DNA of 64,000 bases, from assembly GCA_038207425.1 (NCBI GenBank), contig JBBQZU010000016.1, positions 1 to 64,000 of the forward strand, given 5' to 3'. Position 1 is the stretch's first letter, and each line of letters opens with the position of its first letter. The notes below the pieces were generated by a model. It did no database searches. It saw only the letters and a list, made by a program, of their open reading frames with translations, and had not been told where the DNA came from. A program made the position numbers and the translations under genes. Of this stretch, positions 8,674-16,343 are shown piece after piece. The DNA is from JBBQZU01 sp038207425. Its GTDB lineage: Bacteria > Bacteroidota > Bacteroidia > Flavobacteriales_D > Cryomorphaceae.

Positions 8674-10029
8674 CTATATGGCCTGAGCGTACATTTTTAC
8701 CCCTTCTTGGGATGTGAAATATTTATCAAACACCGCACAAACATTTCGCGAGAAAGCGCGTCCACGCTCAGTAAGTTGAATTGAATCTGGATGCCTCACC
8801 ACAATACCATCAGCTATGAATTCATTTAGTGATGCGGCACGGGTGCGCATATAAATCTGTTCATTTTCAGGTGCATCCGCCCAATCTGTACTTTGTTTGC
8901 AGGTGATGTTAAGAATATGTTTACGAATAAATTCTTCTTCGCTGTCAAGGATATGCCCTTTAATGAGCGGCAACTGCCCGCCTTTTACTTTTTCACTATA
9001 CACTTCAACCACTTTTGCATTTTGCGCGAAGGCTCCTCCAATATCGCTGATTGACGAGACACCCAAACCAATTAAATAACTGGTAGGCTGATCGGTAAAG
9101 CCCATAAAATTTCTATGTACTACACCATTTTCATAGGCTTTGTAAAGGCTATCACCTGGCAGAGCGAAATGGTCAAAACCTATACTTCGATAACCTAGTT
9201 CGGAGAGCATATCCCTGCCGGTAGTGAACAAATTGAGTTTATCCTGGGGCGATGGCAGGTCGGACTCGCTGTAGGCTCGCTGCCCGGGCCGAAGCCAGGG
9301 CACATGGGCGTAGCTGTAAAATGCAATTCGATCGGGTTTCATGGCGGCAACATGCTGCACTGCATCAATAATACCCGCAGAATGCTGAAATGGCAGGCCA
9401 TATACCAAGTCAAAATTCACAGAGCGATAACCCACGGAGCGTGCCTGCTTTACTACCCTATCCACATCTTCGGGAGACTGCCGGCGGTTTATGGCTTTTT
9501 GAACCACCGGGTCAAAATCCTGGACACCTAAACTCAACCTGTCAAAACCAAAGTTAAAGAGCGTAGACAGGTGCGCTTCGGTGGTGTTGGCCGGATGCGC
9601 TTCAAAACTGAAGGAAGCCCCCTCCGCCACATTAGCCCGCGACAGCAGTCCATTAAGAAGTCGCGAAAGGTTCACCACCGAAAAGAAGGTGGGAGTGCCA
9701 CCACCCAGGTGCAGCTCCCTGATGAGCGGCTTATCGACAAATATATTCAGGTAAATTTCCCACTCGGCCAGCAGCGCATCAATATAAGGCTCTTCTACAC
9801 GGTGATTTACCGTAATGCGTGTATTGCAGCCACAATAGGTGCATAAGCTTTCGCAAAATGGAAGGTGGATGTATAGTGCAATTCCGGATTCGATTGCTTT
9901 ATTGAAACCTGATTTTAGCAGGTTGATATATTTCGCGGCTGAAAAGCTATCACTGTTCCAGTTTGGCACAGTAGGATAACTTGTGTAGCGGGGTACTGGT
10001 ACATTATATTTTTTGATCAGCGAATTCAA
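8674..10029 (-). CDS. hemN: Oxygen-independent coproporphyrinogen III oxidase (radical SAM)
   Basis: Converts coproporphyrinogen III to protoporphyrinogen IX without O2, supplying haem when oxygen is low. The N-terminus KKYNVPVPRYTSYPT is characteristic. The radical-SAM cluster motif reads C59-x3-C63-x2-C66-x-C68 in CESLCTYCGC, followed by GGGTPTF and the C-terminal HemN domain. At 451 residues it matches true HemN. The start is TTG, overlapping the upstream stop as TTGA, and fits the family N-terminus, so translational coupling is likely. Last gene of the cco operon, so haem synthesis would be co-expressed with the high-affinity haem-copper oxidase. Confidence 0.93.
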   Translation of the reverse strand: MNSLIKKYNVPVPRYTSYPTVPNWNSDSFSAAKYINLLKSGFNKAIESGIALYIHLPFCESLCTYCGCNTRITVNHRVEEPYIDALLAEWEIYLNIFVDKPLIRELHLGGGTPTFFSVVNLSRLLNGLLSRANVAEGASFSFEAHPANTTEAHLSTLFNFGFDRLSLGVQDFDPVVQKAINRRQSPEDVDRVVKQARSVGYRSVNFDLVYGLPFQHSAGIIDAVQHVAAMKPDRIAFYSYAHVPWLRPGQRAYSESDLPSPQDKLNLFTTGRDMLSELGYRSIGFDHFALPGDSLYKAYENGVVHRNFMGFTDQPTSYLIGLGVSSISDIGGAFAQNAKVVEVYSEKVKGGQLPLIKGHILDSEEEFIRKHILNITCKQSTDWADAPENEQIYMRTRAASLNEFIADGIVVRHPDSIQLTERGRAFSRNVCAVFDKYFTSQEGVKMYAQAI

Positions 10030-10727
10030 GGTATGCAGATATGGTCGGCAGCCACTGTATGGCCTATTTCAGGACTTAGAAAGGGTATGTCAAGCCCAAG
10101 TCCCCGAAGAATAAACAGCAATGCAATAGCCGTAGCAAGCAGAGGCGTCAGCTTGCGAAGCCGCGAGCGCCACTTGATGTCGATGGCATTTCCCGTAAGG
10201 GCGAGAGCAAGCAATGCCGGCACGGTACCCAGACCAAATAGCGCCATAAAAGCAGCCCCTGCAAATGGGTCATAACTCACCAAAGCCCCTGCCAGCGCCA
10301 GATATACAAGACCACAGGGAAGCAGCCCGTTAAAAAAACCTAAGCCTAGCAACGCTTGCGCTCGATGTTGTTTCAGCAGCCGGGACATTTTTCCCAAAAC
10401 GTTATTCTGAAGGCCTGCTAACCTGCTGCCAAGGGAGGTAAGGCCAGCAAACTTCGGCACCCAGATGAAAAGCAACATAAACACCCCTGCAACAATGGAA
10501 ATGCCCTGTTGAAATCCTGTTGTGCTGAGACCGTAGCCCAACACACCAAACAGAAAACCGAGCATAGCGTAAGCGCTGATTCTACCGGTATGGTACAAAG
10601 TATGAGCTGCCAGCTTTTGCGTTGTGCTTCCTTTGCCTACAGGCACTGCAAGAGCAATAGGCCCGCACATGCCTACGCAGTGCAGGCTACCGGCAAAGCC
10701 AAGACCGAGTGCAGGCAATAGTATCAT
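10026..10727 (-). CDS. Sulfite exporter TauE/SafE-like membrane protein of the cco cluster
   Basis: A 233-residue integral membrane protein with about six hydrophobic segments, starting with the conserved GFAGSLHCVGMCGPIAL motif of COG2836-type proteins. The Cys and His residues in HCVGMCGP could bind a metal. Relatives recur next to ccoGH and ccoS in cbb3 loci and are thought to help copper or haem handling, though the TauE/SafE name is only a family label. It overlaps ccoH by ATGA and hemN by TTGA, so it lies inside one tightly packed operon. Confidence 0.85.
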   Translation of the reverse strand: MILLPALGLGFAGSLHCVGMCGPIALAVPVGKGSTTQKLAAHTLYHTGRISAYAMLGFLFGVLGYGLSTTGFQQGISIVAGVFMLLFIWVPKFAGLTSLGSRLAGLQNNVLGKMSRLLKQHRAQALLGLGFFNGLLPCGLVYLALAGALVSYDPFAGAAFMALFGLGTVPALLALALTGNAIDIKWRSRLRKLTPLLATAIALLFILRGLGLDIPFLSPEIGHTVAADHICIP

Positions 10728-11161
10728 AGGAGCAATTCTTTTTCGGCATAGTAATCTTTACCATCCAATTGAAAGCGCACACTCACCTTATAGCGTCCAT
10801 GATCGCCGCGCGGGGTGATCAGCATAGCATTATTTCCGTTGAGGGTTAAGGCATGTGTTTCGTCAAGGTCGGCCTTATCAGGCTTATAGAGCACCAATTC
10901 ACCTACCGGATTGGCACCTACCGGGAGGTCAGTGAATTCAATGATCACGGTTTTATTGGCAGTACGTAGGTTTACACCAAAATCAGCAGCCTGTAAATTA
11001 TGCCAGGCATCTTTCTTACCCTGAAAAGCCAGTTCTTTTACGTAGTACTGATCGGTAACCAGCTCATGGTCCATCTGCAAACTAAAGTACAAAAGTCCGA
11101 GCATAAACAACATGAATGATACGTATACAATGGCTATTTTATGTCCGAAATTGAGTTTCAT
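10724..11161 (-). CDS. ccoH: FixH/CcoH-family cbb3 oxidase assembly protein
   Basis: A 145-residue protein with one N-terminal membrane helix (HKIAIVYVSFMLFMLGLLYFS, residues about 6-26) and a periplasmic beta-rich domain, as in FixH. The sequence YVKELAFQGKKDA after the helix matches the usual FixH Tyr-x-x-(E)-x-x-xQ region. It assists assembly of the cbb3 oxidase. It lies 9 nt after ccoG and overlaps the downstream TauE/SafE-like gene by 4 nt. Position supports the call as much as sequence does. Confidence 0.85.
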   Translation of the reverse strand: MKLNFGHKIAIVYVSFMLFMLGLLYFSLQMDHELVTDQYYVKELAFQGKKDAWHNLQAADFGVNLRTANKTVIIEFTDLPVGANPVGELVLYKPDKADLDETHALTLNGNNAMLITPRGDHGRYKVSVRFQLDGKDYYAEKELLL

Positions 11162-11170
11162 ATCAGTTCA

Positions 11171-12586
11171 TTAAAGTGGTCCGGTTATTCGGATTTTAAC
11201 TTTTTCAATCATGTGGCCATCGGCATCAAATACGCCAAGGTAAGTAATGGATTTACCCAGATCAAACTTATCAGGCAAAGCTGACAAGAAGAATGCACCT
11301 TCAGCAATAGCTTGACTTTCCAAAACCGGCTGTCTTCCTACCATCTTGATGGTGTAGCCATCATCGAGTGGCTTTATGGACAGGTTCATTTGCCTGCTCG
11401 ACTTGTTGATAATCTTGAAATTATACAGATTACTTATGCTGCCATCATCATTGGTTTGGTAAAGCATACCTGGCGTGCGCAGTATATTGGTCTGTATCTC
11501 GTGACGAAGCACGAGCAAAGTTGTAATGACTCCAAGTAAAATGGCAAGCACCACAGTGTAAGCTTTGGCGCGACCTGATAGTCTGAATGGTTTTCGGGTT
11601 ACAATTTGTTCTTCACTGGTGTAGCGAATGAGGCGGTTGGGAAGGCCCACAGCATCCATCATCTCATCGCAGGCATCAATGCAGGCTGTGCAGTTTACAC
11701 ATTCGAGCTGCGTACCATTTCGAATATCTATTCCTGTGGGGCATACGTTTACGCATTGGCCGCAATCTATACAGTCGCCCTTGGCAGCAGCCATGCGGTC
11801 TTCACCCTTTTTGAATTTGGCACGACCTTCACCACGCTCGCGATCATACGCCACTATTACCGAATGCCTGTCGAGCATTACACCTTGCAAGCGCCCGTAT
11901 GGGCATACGTTGGTGCATACTTGCTCTCTGAAAAATGCGAAAACTCCAAAGAACACACCCGAAAAAATCACGATCGATATAAGGCCCAAAATATGATCGG
12001 CAGGAGGGGTAGTAATAATTTCAATCAAAGCGTCACTGCCAATAATGTAGGCAAGAAAGGTATTGGCAATCAGAAAAGATACAGCAAAGAAAATGGTGTG
12101 TTTCGAAACCCTCTTTACAATCTTCTCACGCGTCCAGGGATCCTTTTTAAGTTTCATTTGTTGCTTCCAGTCGCCGTCAATCCAGTATTCAATTTTTCGG
12201 AATACCCCTTCCATAAAGATGGTTTGTGGGCATACCCAACCACAGAAAAGACGGCCATATACTACGGTAAAGATGCCTATGAAAATTACAAACGAAATAC
12301 CTATAAGCCCGAAAATGTAGAAATCTTGCGGCCAGAATATCTTACCAAAAATGATAAACTTCCGCTCAATGAGGTTAAAGAGCAAAAAAGGCTCTCCACC
12401 GATGCGAATAAAAGGGGCTGAGAATAAAAAAGTGAGCAAAAACAGATTTACCCACTTACGGGCGGAGGTGTATTTACCCTTGGGTTTCTTAGGAAATATC
12501 CACTTGCGCTTACCGGATTCGTCAATTGTGGAAAGCTTATCGCGAAATGATTCTTTGGTGTCGGTATCTGTTTTCTGGGTGCTCAT
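11171..12586 (-). CDS. ccoG: cbb3 oxidase accessory ferredoxin CcoG (FixG/RdxA)
   Basis: A membrane-anchored iron-sulfur protein needed to supply reduced copper to the cbb3 oxidase. Membrane helices flank CGWVCPQTIFMEG and CTNVCPYGRLQG. Two [4Fe-4S] motifs follow: CIDCGQCVNVCPTGID and CVNCTACIDACDEMM. The C-terminal periplasmic immunoglobulin-like domain is present. At 471 residues it is full length for FixG. The start overlaps the ccoP stop as ATGA. A long open frame on the opposite strand here (11606-12421) is a shadow. Confidence 0.95.
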   Translation of the reverse strand: MSTQKTDTDTKESFRDKLSTIDESGKRKWIFPKKPKGKYTSARKWVNLFLLTFLFSAPFIRIGGEPFLLFNLIERKFIIFGKIFWPQDFYIFGLIGISFVIFIGIFTVVYGRLFCGWVCPQTIFMEGVFRKIEYWIDGDWKQQMKLKKDPWTREKIVKRVSKHTIFFAVSFLIANTFLAYIIGSDALIEIITTPPADHILGLISIVIFSGVFFGVFAFFREQVCTNVCPYGRLQGVMLDRHSVIVAYDRERGEGRAKFKKGEDRMAAAKGDCIDCGQCVNVCPTGIDIRNGTQLECVNCTACIDACDEMMDAVGLPNRLIRYTSEEQIVTRKPFRLSGRAKAYTVVLAILLGVITTLLVLRHEIQTNILRTPGMLYQTNDDGSISNLYNFKIINKSSRQMNLSIKPLDDGYTIKMVGRQPVLESQAIAEGAFFLSALPDKFDLGKSITYLGVFDADGHMIEKVKIRITGPL

Positions 12587-13734
12587 GGCACTTGTGCTGT
12601 TTCGCTGTCTATTTGTACGAAAGTACTATCGCCCTCACTTTCGGCAGGTGCTGGAGTACCTTTATATGGTTCTCCTTGTGGTTCTTTGGGATTGGCCGGA
12701 GTATTGCCAACCAATGTTTTGATAAAGCTTGCTACTTGTGCAATTTCTTTGGGCCTAAGCTGACTTTCCCAGGCTATCATACCTTTCTGTGGCACACCGT
12801 GCTTAATTACTTTGAATATTTCATTGATGGAGCCCCCGTGAAGCCAGTAGTCATCAGTAAAGTTGGGTCCTACCCCACCACCCCCATCCGCAGCATGGCA
12901 AGCCCGGCAGTTGTCCATATAGATTGTCTTTCCTGCATTCAAGTCTTCAGTTCCTTCAAGGAAGGCAACGGTATTCTCATCCACTGATTCGCCCATTTCG
13001 GCTATAAACGCTTGCCGTTCAGCTTCAGCCTGTTGCACCTCAGCAATATACTGCTCATGTTGATTCTGCCCGTATGGCAGAATATGGTACCAGGCCATAT
13101 AAATAACACCGATGATGATGGTAACATAAAACATCCATACCCACCACGGTGGCAGGTTGTTGTCGAGTTCGGTAATACCATCGTATTCGTGGTCGAGAAG
13201 AATTTCATGTTCTCTTTCTATGGGTACTATGTCGGTAAGTGCAGCCATGATAGCGCTCTGAGCCGGTGCTACAGTCAAAACTTCTTCAGGCTTCTGCTCC
13301 ACTTCGGGCATAAGCATAGCAATGGTCTTCCTGAGCAGGCCTGTGATGTAAATGAATACTACAAGCAGCACTATATTCACTGCAAGAAGAAGTATGGTGT
13401 TTTCGTTGCGGAAGTAATCAGGGAATTTCGGCATATCCGCAGCGGCAGCAGAAGCATCAAGTGAGCAAAGCACAAAGCCAAGAACTAAAAGTGCACCCCC
13501 GGTTTTGGCCGCTTCGCGCATTTTTTTCAACTTCACAAAGTAGTCGGTATTTTGCGTAAGCCCTCGCAAAATGCCGGCTATAGTCATTATAGCAATGAGC
13601 TGCACCACTGCTACCAGTGCAAGCGCCATATTGGGCCCTTCAAGCAATCCCGGTTTTACTGGCGCAGGGTCAGCGGCAAATGCCGGAATGGTGAAGAGAG
13701 CTATGGAGAGCAAGAGAAGTGATTTCCTGATCAT
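12583..13734 (-). CDS. ccoP: cbb3-type cytochrome c oxidase subunit CcoP
   Basis: Membrane-bound c-type cytochrome passing electrons to the catalytic subunit. The N-terminus carries a signal-like segment (ending AFAADP) and further hydrophobic helices at about residues 30-60, 65-85 and 110-135. A conserved PPWWVWMFYVTI helix follows near 200. A single CxxCH haem site (CRACH, about residues 275-279) is present, where proteobacterial CcoP has two. It has a Pro/Glu-rich tail. The extra N-terminal hydrophobic region makes it longer (383 aa) than di-haem CcoP, a feature known in Bacteroidota homologues. Overlaps both neighbours by 4 nt. Confidence 0.92.
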   Translation of the reverse strand: MIRKSLLLLSIALFTIPAFAADPAPVKPGLLEGPNMALALVAVVQLIAIMTIAGILRGLTQNTDYFVKLKKMREAAKTGGALLVLGFVLCSLDASAAAADMPKFPDYFRNENTILLLAVNIVLLVVFIYITGLLRKTIAMLMPEVEQKPEEVLTVAPAQSAIMAALTDIVPIEREHEILLDHEYDGITELDNNLPPWWVWMFYVTIIIGVIYMAWYHILPYGQNQHEQYIAEVQQAEAERQAFIAEMGESVDENTVAFLEGTEDLNAGKTIYMDNCRACHAADGGGGVGPNFTDDYWLHGGSINEIFKVIKHGVPQKGMIAWESQLRPKEIAQVASFIKTLVGNTPANPKEPQGEPYKGTPAPAESEGDSTFVQIDSETAQVP

Positions 13735-13934
13735 GGCATTGGGTTTTGGGTAGTAGTTGAATTTGTATCTTCTTCGAGAGGTAGCGCCCCTGCTTTGTCT
13801 ATGTAGGGCTTGCTGAGCCTGGCTACATAAATAAGCAAGCCGATAAAAAAGGAGAAGAATATAATGAAAGAAATCAGCGGAAAAATTTCAATTCCGACAA
13901 TGGTTTCCATATTGTGTTTGATGAACTTCAGCAT
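13731..13934 (-). CDS. ccoQ: cbb3 oxidase small subunit CcoQ
   Basis: A 67-residue protein with one transmembrane helix (FPLISFIIFFSFFIGLLIYV, about residues 18-37) followed by a polar tail, the FixQ/CcoQ layout. It stabilises the oxidase core. It lies between ccoNO (5-nt gap) and ccoP (ATGA overlap). An internal ATG at codon 9 (METIVG) is an alternative start. Small size limits homology, but the position is decisive. Confidence 0.85.
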   Translation of the reverse strand: MLKFIKHNMETIVGIEIFPLISFIIFFSFFIGLLIYVARLSKPYIDKAGALPLEEDTNSTTTQNPMP

Positions 13935-13939
13935 GGCTA

Positions 13940-16072
13940 CTATTTTTCTGCAGTTTGGTTTTGCAATTTTATATCGGTACCCAGGCGCTGCAGATAGGCT
14001 ATAAGCGCTATCATTTCAGTGTTGGGGGCCACATTCTTAATACCATCCTTATTGAGGCTGTTCACGATGGTTTGTTGCTGGGCTACCACGTCAACGTTAG
14101 CGACCAGCTCATATCCATCTTCATAAGGTACACCTAGCGTGCGCATGGCGTTGATTTTTGCGGCAGTTGTGGTGGTATCTATTTCGGTTTTGGCCATCCA
14201 TGCATACACCGGCATGATGGAGCCAGGCGCCATGCGTTCGGGTTCTATCATATGGTTATAGTGCCATGAATCGGGATACTTGCCTCCCACCCTGTGCAGA
14301 TCGGGGCCGGTACGCTTGGAACCCCATAAGAACGGGTGGTCATAAACAAATTCACCTGATTTGGAGTACTCGCCATAGCGTTCTGTTTCATGGCGGAAGG
14401 GACGCACCATCTGAGAATGGCAGTTATTACAGCCTTCGGAAATGTATACGTCGCGGCCGTGCAATTCCAATGGGGTATAGGGTTTTACACTTGCTATGGT
14501 CGGTATATTCGACTTCACCAAAAATGTTGGAACCATCTCCACAATTCCACCGATTAAAATTACGACAAGTGAAATTACCATAAGCTGCACGGGGCGGCGC
14601 TCAAGTGGGCGGTGCCAGTGCTCTTTACCATGGTATACATAAGCAGGTTCAAGTCCGGCTGCTTCGGCGGCTTCATCCTTCAGGAAGTTGCCGCTTTTCA
14701 CAGTTTGTCTAAGGTTGTATATCATTACGATGGCACCACTAAGGTATAGCAAGCCACCTACGGCTCTAAGGAGGTACATCGGGAGTATTTGGGTTACCGT
14801 TTCAAGAAAATTAGGGTACACCAGGAATCCATCGCGGCTAAATTCCTGCCACATTGCCCATTGGGTAAATGCGGCCCAGTAGAGTGGTAAGGCGTAAAAC
14901 ACGATTCCCAGTGTACCCAACCAGAAGTGCACATTGGCAAGTTTCAAAGAATAGAGTTTGGTTCTGAATATTTTTGGGATCAGCCAGTACATCATACCGA
15001 AGGTTAGGAATCCATTCCAACCGAGGCCGCCTATGTGCACGTGGGCAATGGTCCAATCGGTATAGTGGCTTATTGCATTTATACTTTTTATAGAAAGCAT
15101 AGGGCCTTCAAAGGTGCTCATACCATAAGCGGTTACAGCCACCACCATAAACTTGAGCATGGGTTCTTCGCGCACTTTGTCCCAGGCACCCCGAAGTGTA
15201 AGCAAACCGTTCAGCATACCACCCCAACTCGGGGCTATAAGCATCAGTGAGAAAACCGTGCCGAGACTCTGAGCCCAGTCGGGAAGTGAAGTGTACAATA
15301 AGTGGTGCGGGCCGGCCCAGATATAAAGGAATATCAGTGCCCAAAAGTGAATGATTGATAACCGGTAGGAGTAAATTGGCCTATTGGCAGCTTTAGGAAT
15401 AAAATAATACATAAGCCCCAGATAAGGCGTAGTAAGGAAAAATGCCACTGCATTATGACCGTACCACCACTGCACAAGCGCATCTTGAACTCCTGCATAC
15501 CAACTGTATGATTTCATAAAGGATATTGGAAGCTCAAAAGAGTTCACAATATGCAACACAGCTACAGTAACGAAGGTGGCAATGTAAAACCAGATAGCTA
15601 CATATAGATGTCGTTCGCGGCGTTTTACGATGGTCATCATCATATTGAGACCGAAAACCACCCAAACAATTGCAATCGCAATATCTATAGGCCATTCCAA
15701 CTCGGCGTATTCTTTTGAAGTGGTAAAGCCCAATGGAAGCGTAATGGCCGCAGCTACGATTATTAACTGCCAGCCCCAGAAATTAATTTTCGAGAGCATG
15801 TCGCTCCACATCCTTGTTTTGAGCAAGCGCTGAAGCGAATAGTACACTCCGGTGAATATTCCATTACCCACAAATGCAAAAATCACCGCATTGGTATGCA
15901 GTGGTCTTATTCGCCCAAAAGTGGTGTAAGGAATACCTCCTGAAAGGCTAGGGTATACGAGCTGCAAAGCGGCGTACAACCCCACCAGCATACCCACAAG
16001 CCCCCATAGCAGGGTGGCATAGGCAAACATTTTAACGATCTGGTTATCGTAATAAAACTTCTCAATCTTCAT
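13940..16072 (-). CDS. ccoNO: Fused cbb3 cytochrome c oxidase subunits I and II (CcoN-CcoO)
   Basis: Residues 1-470 are CcoN, the catalytic haem-copper subunit with about twelve membrane helices and haem/CuB ligand motifs such as PLHTNAVIFAF, WWYGHNAVAFF, WAGPHHLLYT and HVHIGGLGWNG. From about residue 500 a further membrane helix leads into CcoO, with its single haem c site CNNCH near residue 547 and the following SQMVRPFRHE. In many Proteobacteria these are two genes; the single 710-residue fusion is common in Bacteroidota. It reduces O2 to water with high affinity and pumps protons. Lies 20 nt after ccoS. Confidence 0.96.
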   Translation of the reverse strand: MKIEKFYYDNQIVKMFAYATLLWGLVGMLVGLYAALQLVYPSLSGGIPYTTFGRIRPLHTNAVIFAFVGNGIFTGVYYSLQRLLKTRMWSDMLSKINFWGWQLIIVAAAITLPLGFTTSKEYAELEWPIDIAIAIVWVVFGLNMMMTIVKRRERHLYVAIWFYIATFVTVAVLHIVNSFELPISFMKSYSWYAGVQDALVQWWYGHNAVAFFLTTPYLGLMYYFIPKAANRPIYSYRLSIIHFWALIFLYIWAGPHHLLYTSLPDWAQSLGTVFSLMLIAPSWGGMLNGLLTLRGAWDKVREEPMLKFMVVAVTAYGMSTFEGPMLSIKSINAISHYTDWTIAHVHIGGLGWNGFLTFGMMYWLIPKIFRTKLYSLKLANVHFWLGTLGIVFYALPLYWAAFTQWAMWQEFSRDGFLVYPNFLETVTQILPMYLLRAVGGLLYLSGAIVMIYNLRQTVKSGNFLKDEAAEAAGLEPAYVYHGKEHWHRPLERRPVQLMVISLVVILIGGIVEMVPTFLVKSNIPTIASVKPYTPLELHGRDVYISEGCNNCHSQMVRPFRHETERYGEYSKSGEFVYDHPFLWGSKRTGPDLHRVGGKYPDSWHYNHMIEPERMAPGSIMPVYAWMAKTEIDTTTTAAKINAMRTLGVPYEDGYELVANVDVVAQQQTIVNSLNKDGIKNVAPNTEMIALIAYLQRLGTDIKLQNQTAEK

Positions 16073-16092
16073 GTTATGCTTTCTTAAAGATG

Positions 16093-16254
16093 TTATTTAC
16101 CGGGTTCATTTTTTGTCTCATCGTCAAATAACATTCTGACTGAAGGCGTATAATCATCGTCAAATTGTTTAGACTTCACTGCCCACAGGAAGCCGGCCAA
16201 AAACGCAAGGGCTACTACAAGGCTAATTGCTATTAAGAGAAAAAGGGCTTCCAT
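16093..16254 (-). CDS. ccoS: cbb3 oxidase maturation protein CcoS
   Basis: A 53-codon gene reading MEALFLLIAISLVVALAFLA at its N-terminus, then GFLWAVKSKQFDDD and a short acidic tail. One transmembrane helix followed by W-(A/S)-x-(K/R)-(S)-x-Q-(F/Y)-D-D is the CcoS signature. It is needed for haem and copper insertion into the oxidase. It starts 25 nt downstream of the predicted -7 element and precedes ccoNO by 20 nt, so it is the first gene of the structural operon. Confidence 0.9.
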   Translation of the reverse strand: MEALFLLIAISLVVALAFLAGFLWAVKSKQFDDDYTPSVRMLFDDETKNEPGK

Positions 16255-16278
16255 AGGATTTTATCTTATTATCGTGTA

Positions 16279-16309
16279 CAAATAAATGGCGGTTAAGTGC
16301 GCATTCAAA
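16279..16309 (-). promoter_or_regulatory. Predicted promoter of ccoS-ccoNO
   Basis: On the minus strand TTTG (16306-16309) and TTTATTTG (16279-16286) are separated by 19 bases. This is the spacing of Bacteroidota -33 TTTG and -7 TAnnTTTG elements, although the -7 copy deviates at its second base. The predicted start would leave a leader of roughly 18-20 nt before the ccoS ATG at 16254. An FNR-like palindrome abuts the -33 element. Confidence 0.55.
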
Positions 16310-16343
16310 TGACAGTAGTCAATATTAAACATGACAATTATCA
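16310..16343 (-). promoter_or_regulatory. Two FNR-like operator palindromes upstream of ccoS
   Basis: TGAC-AGTA-GTCA (16310-16321) is a perfect palindrome. TGAC-AATT-ATCA (16332-16343) is near perfect. Their centres are 22 bp apart, about two helical turns. Both match TGAY-N4-RTCA, the core of the FNR/CRP-family FNR box TTGAT-N4-ATCAA. The proximal site touches the predicted -33 element, consistent with an activator. The distal site includes the ccoI stop codon. Confidence 0.55.

Noticed and set aside
11606..12421. 271-residue open frame on the plus strand
   Set aside because: It lies wholly inside ccoG on the other strand and has no domain sense; ccoG shows all expected motifs.
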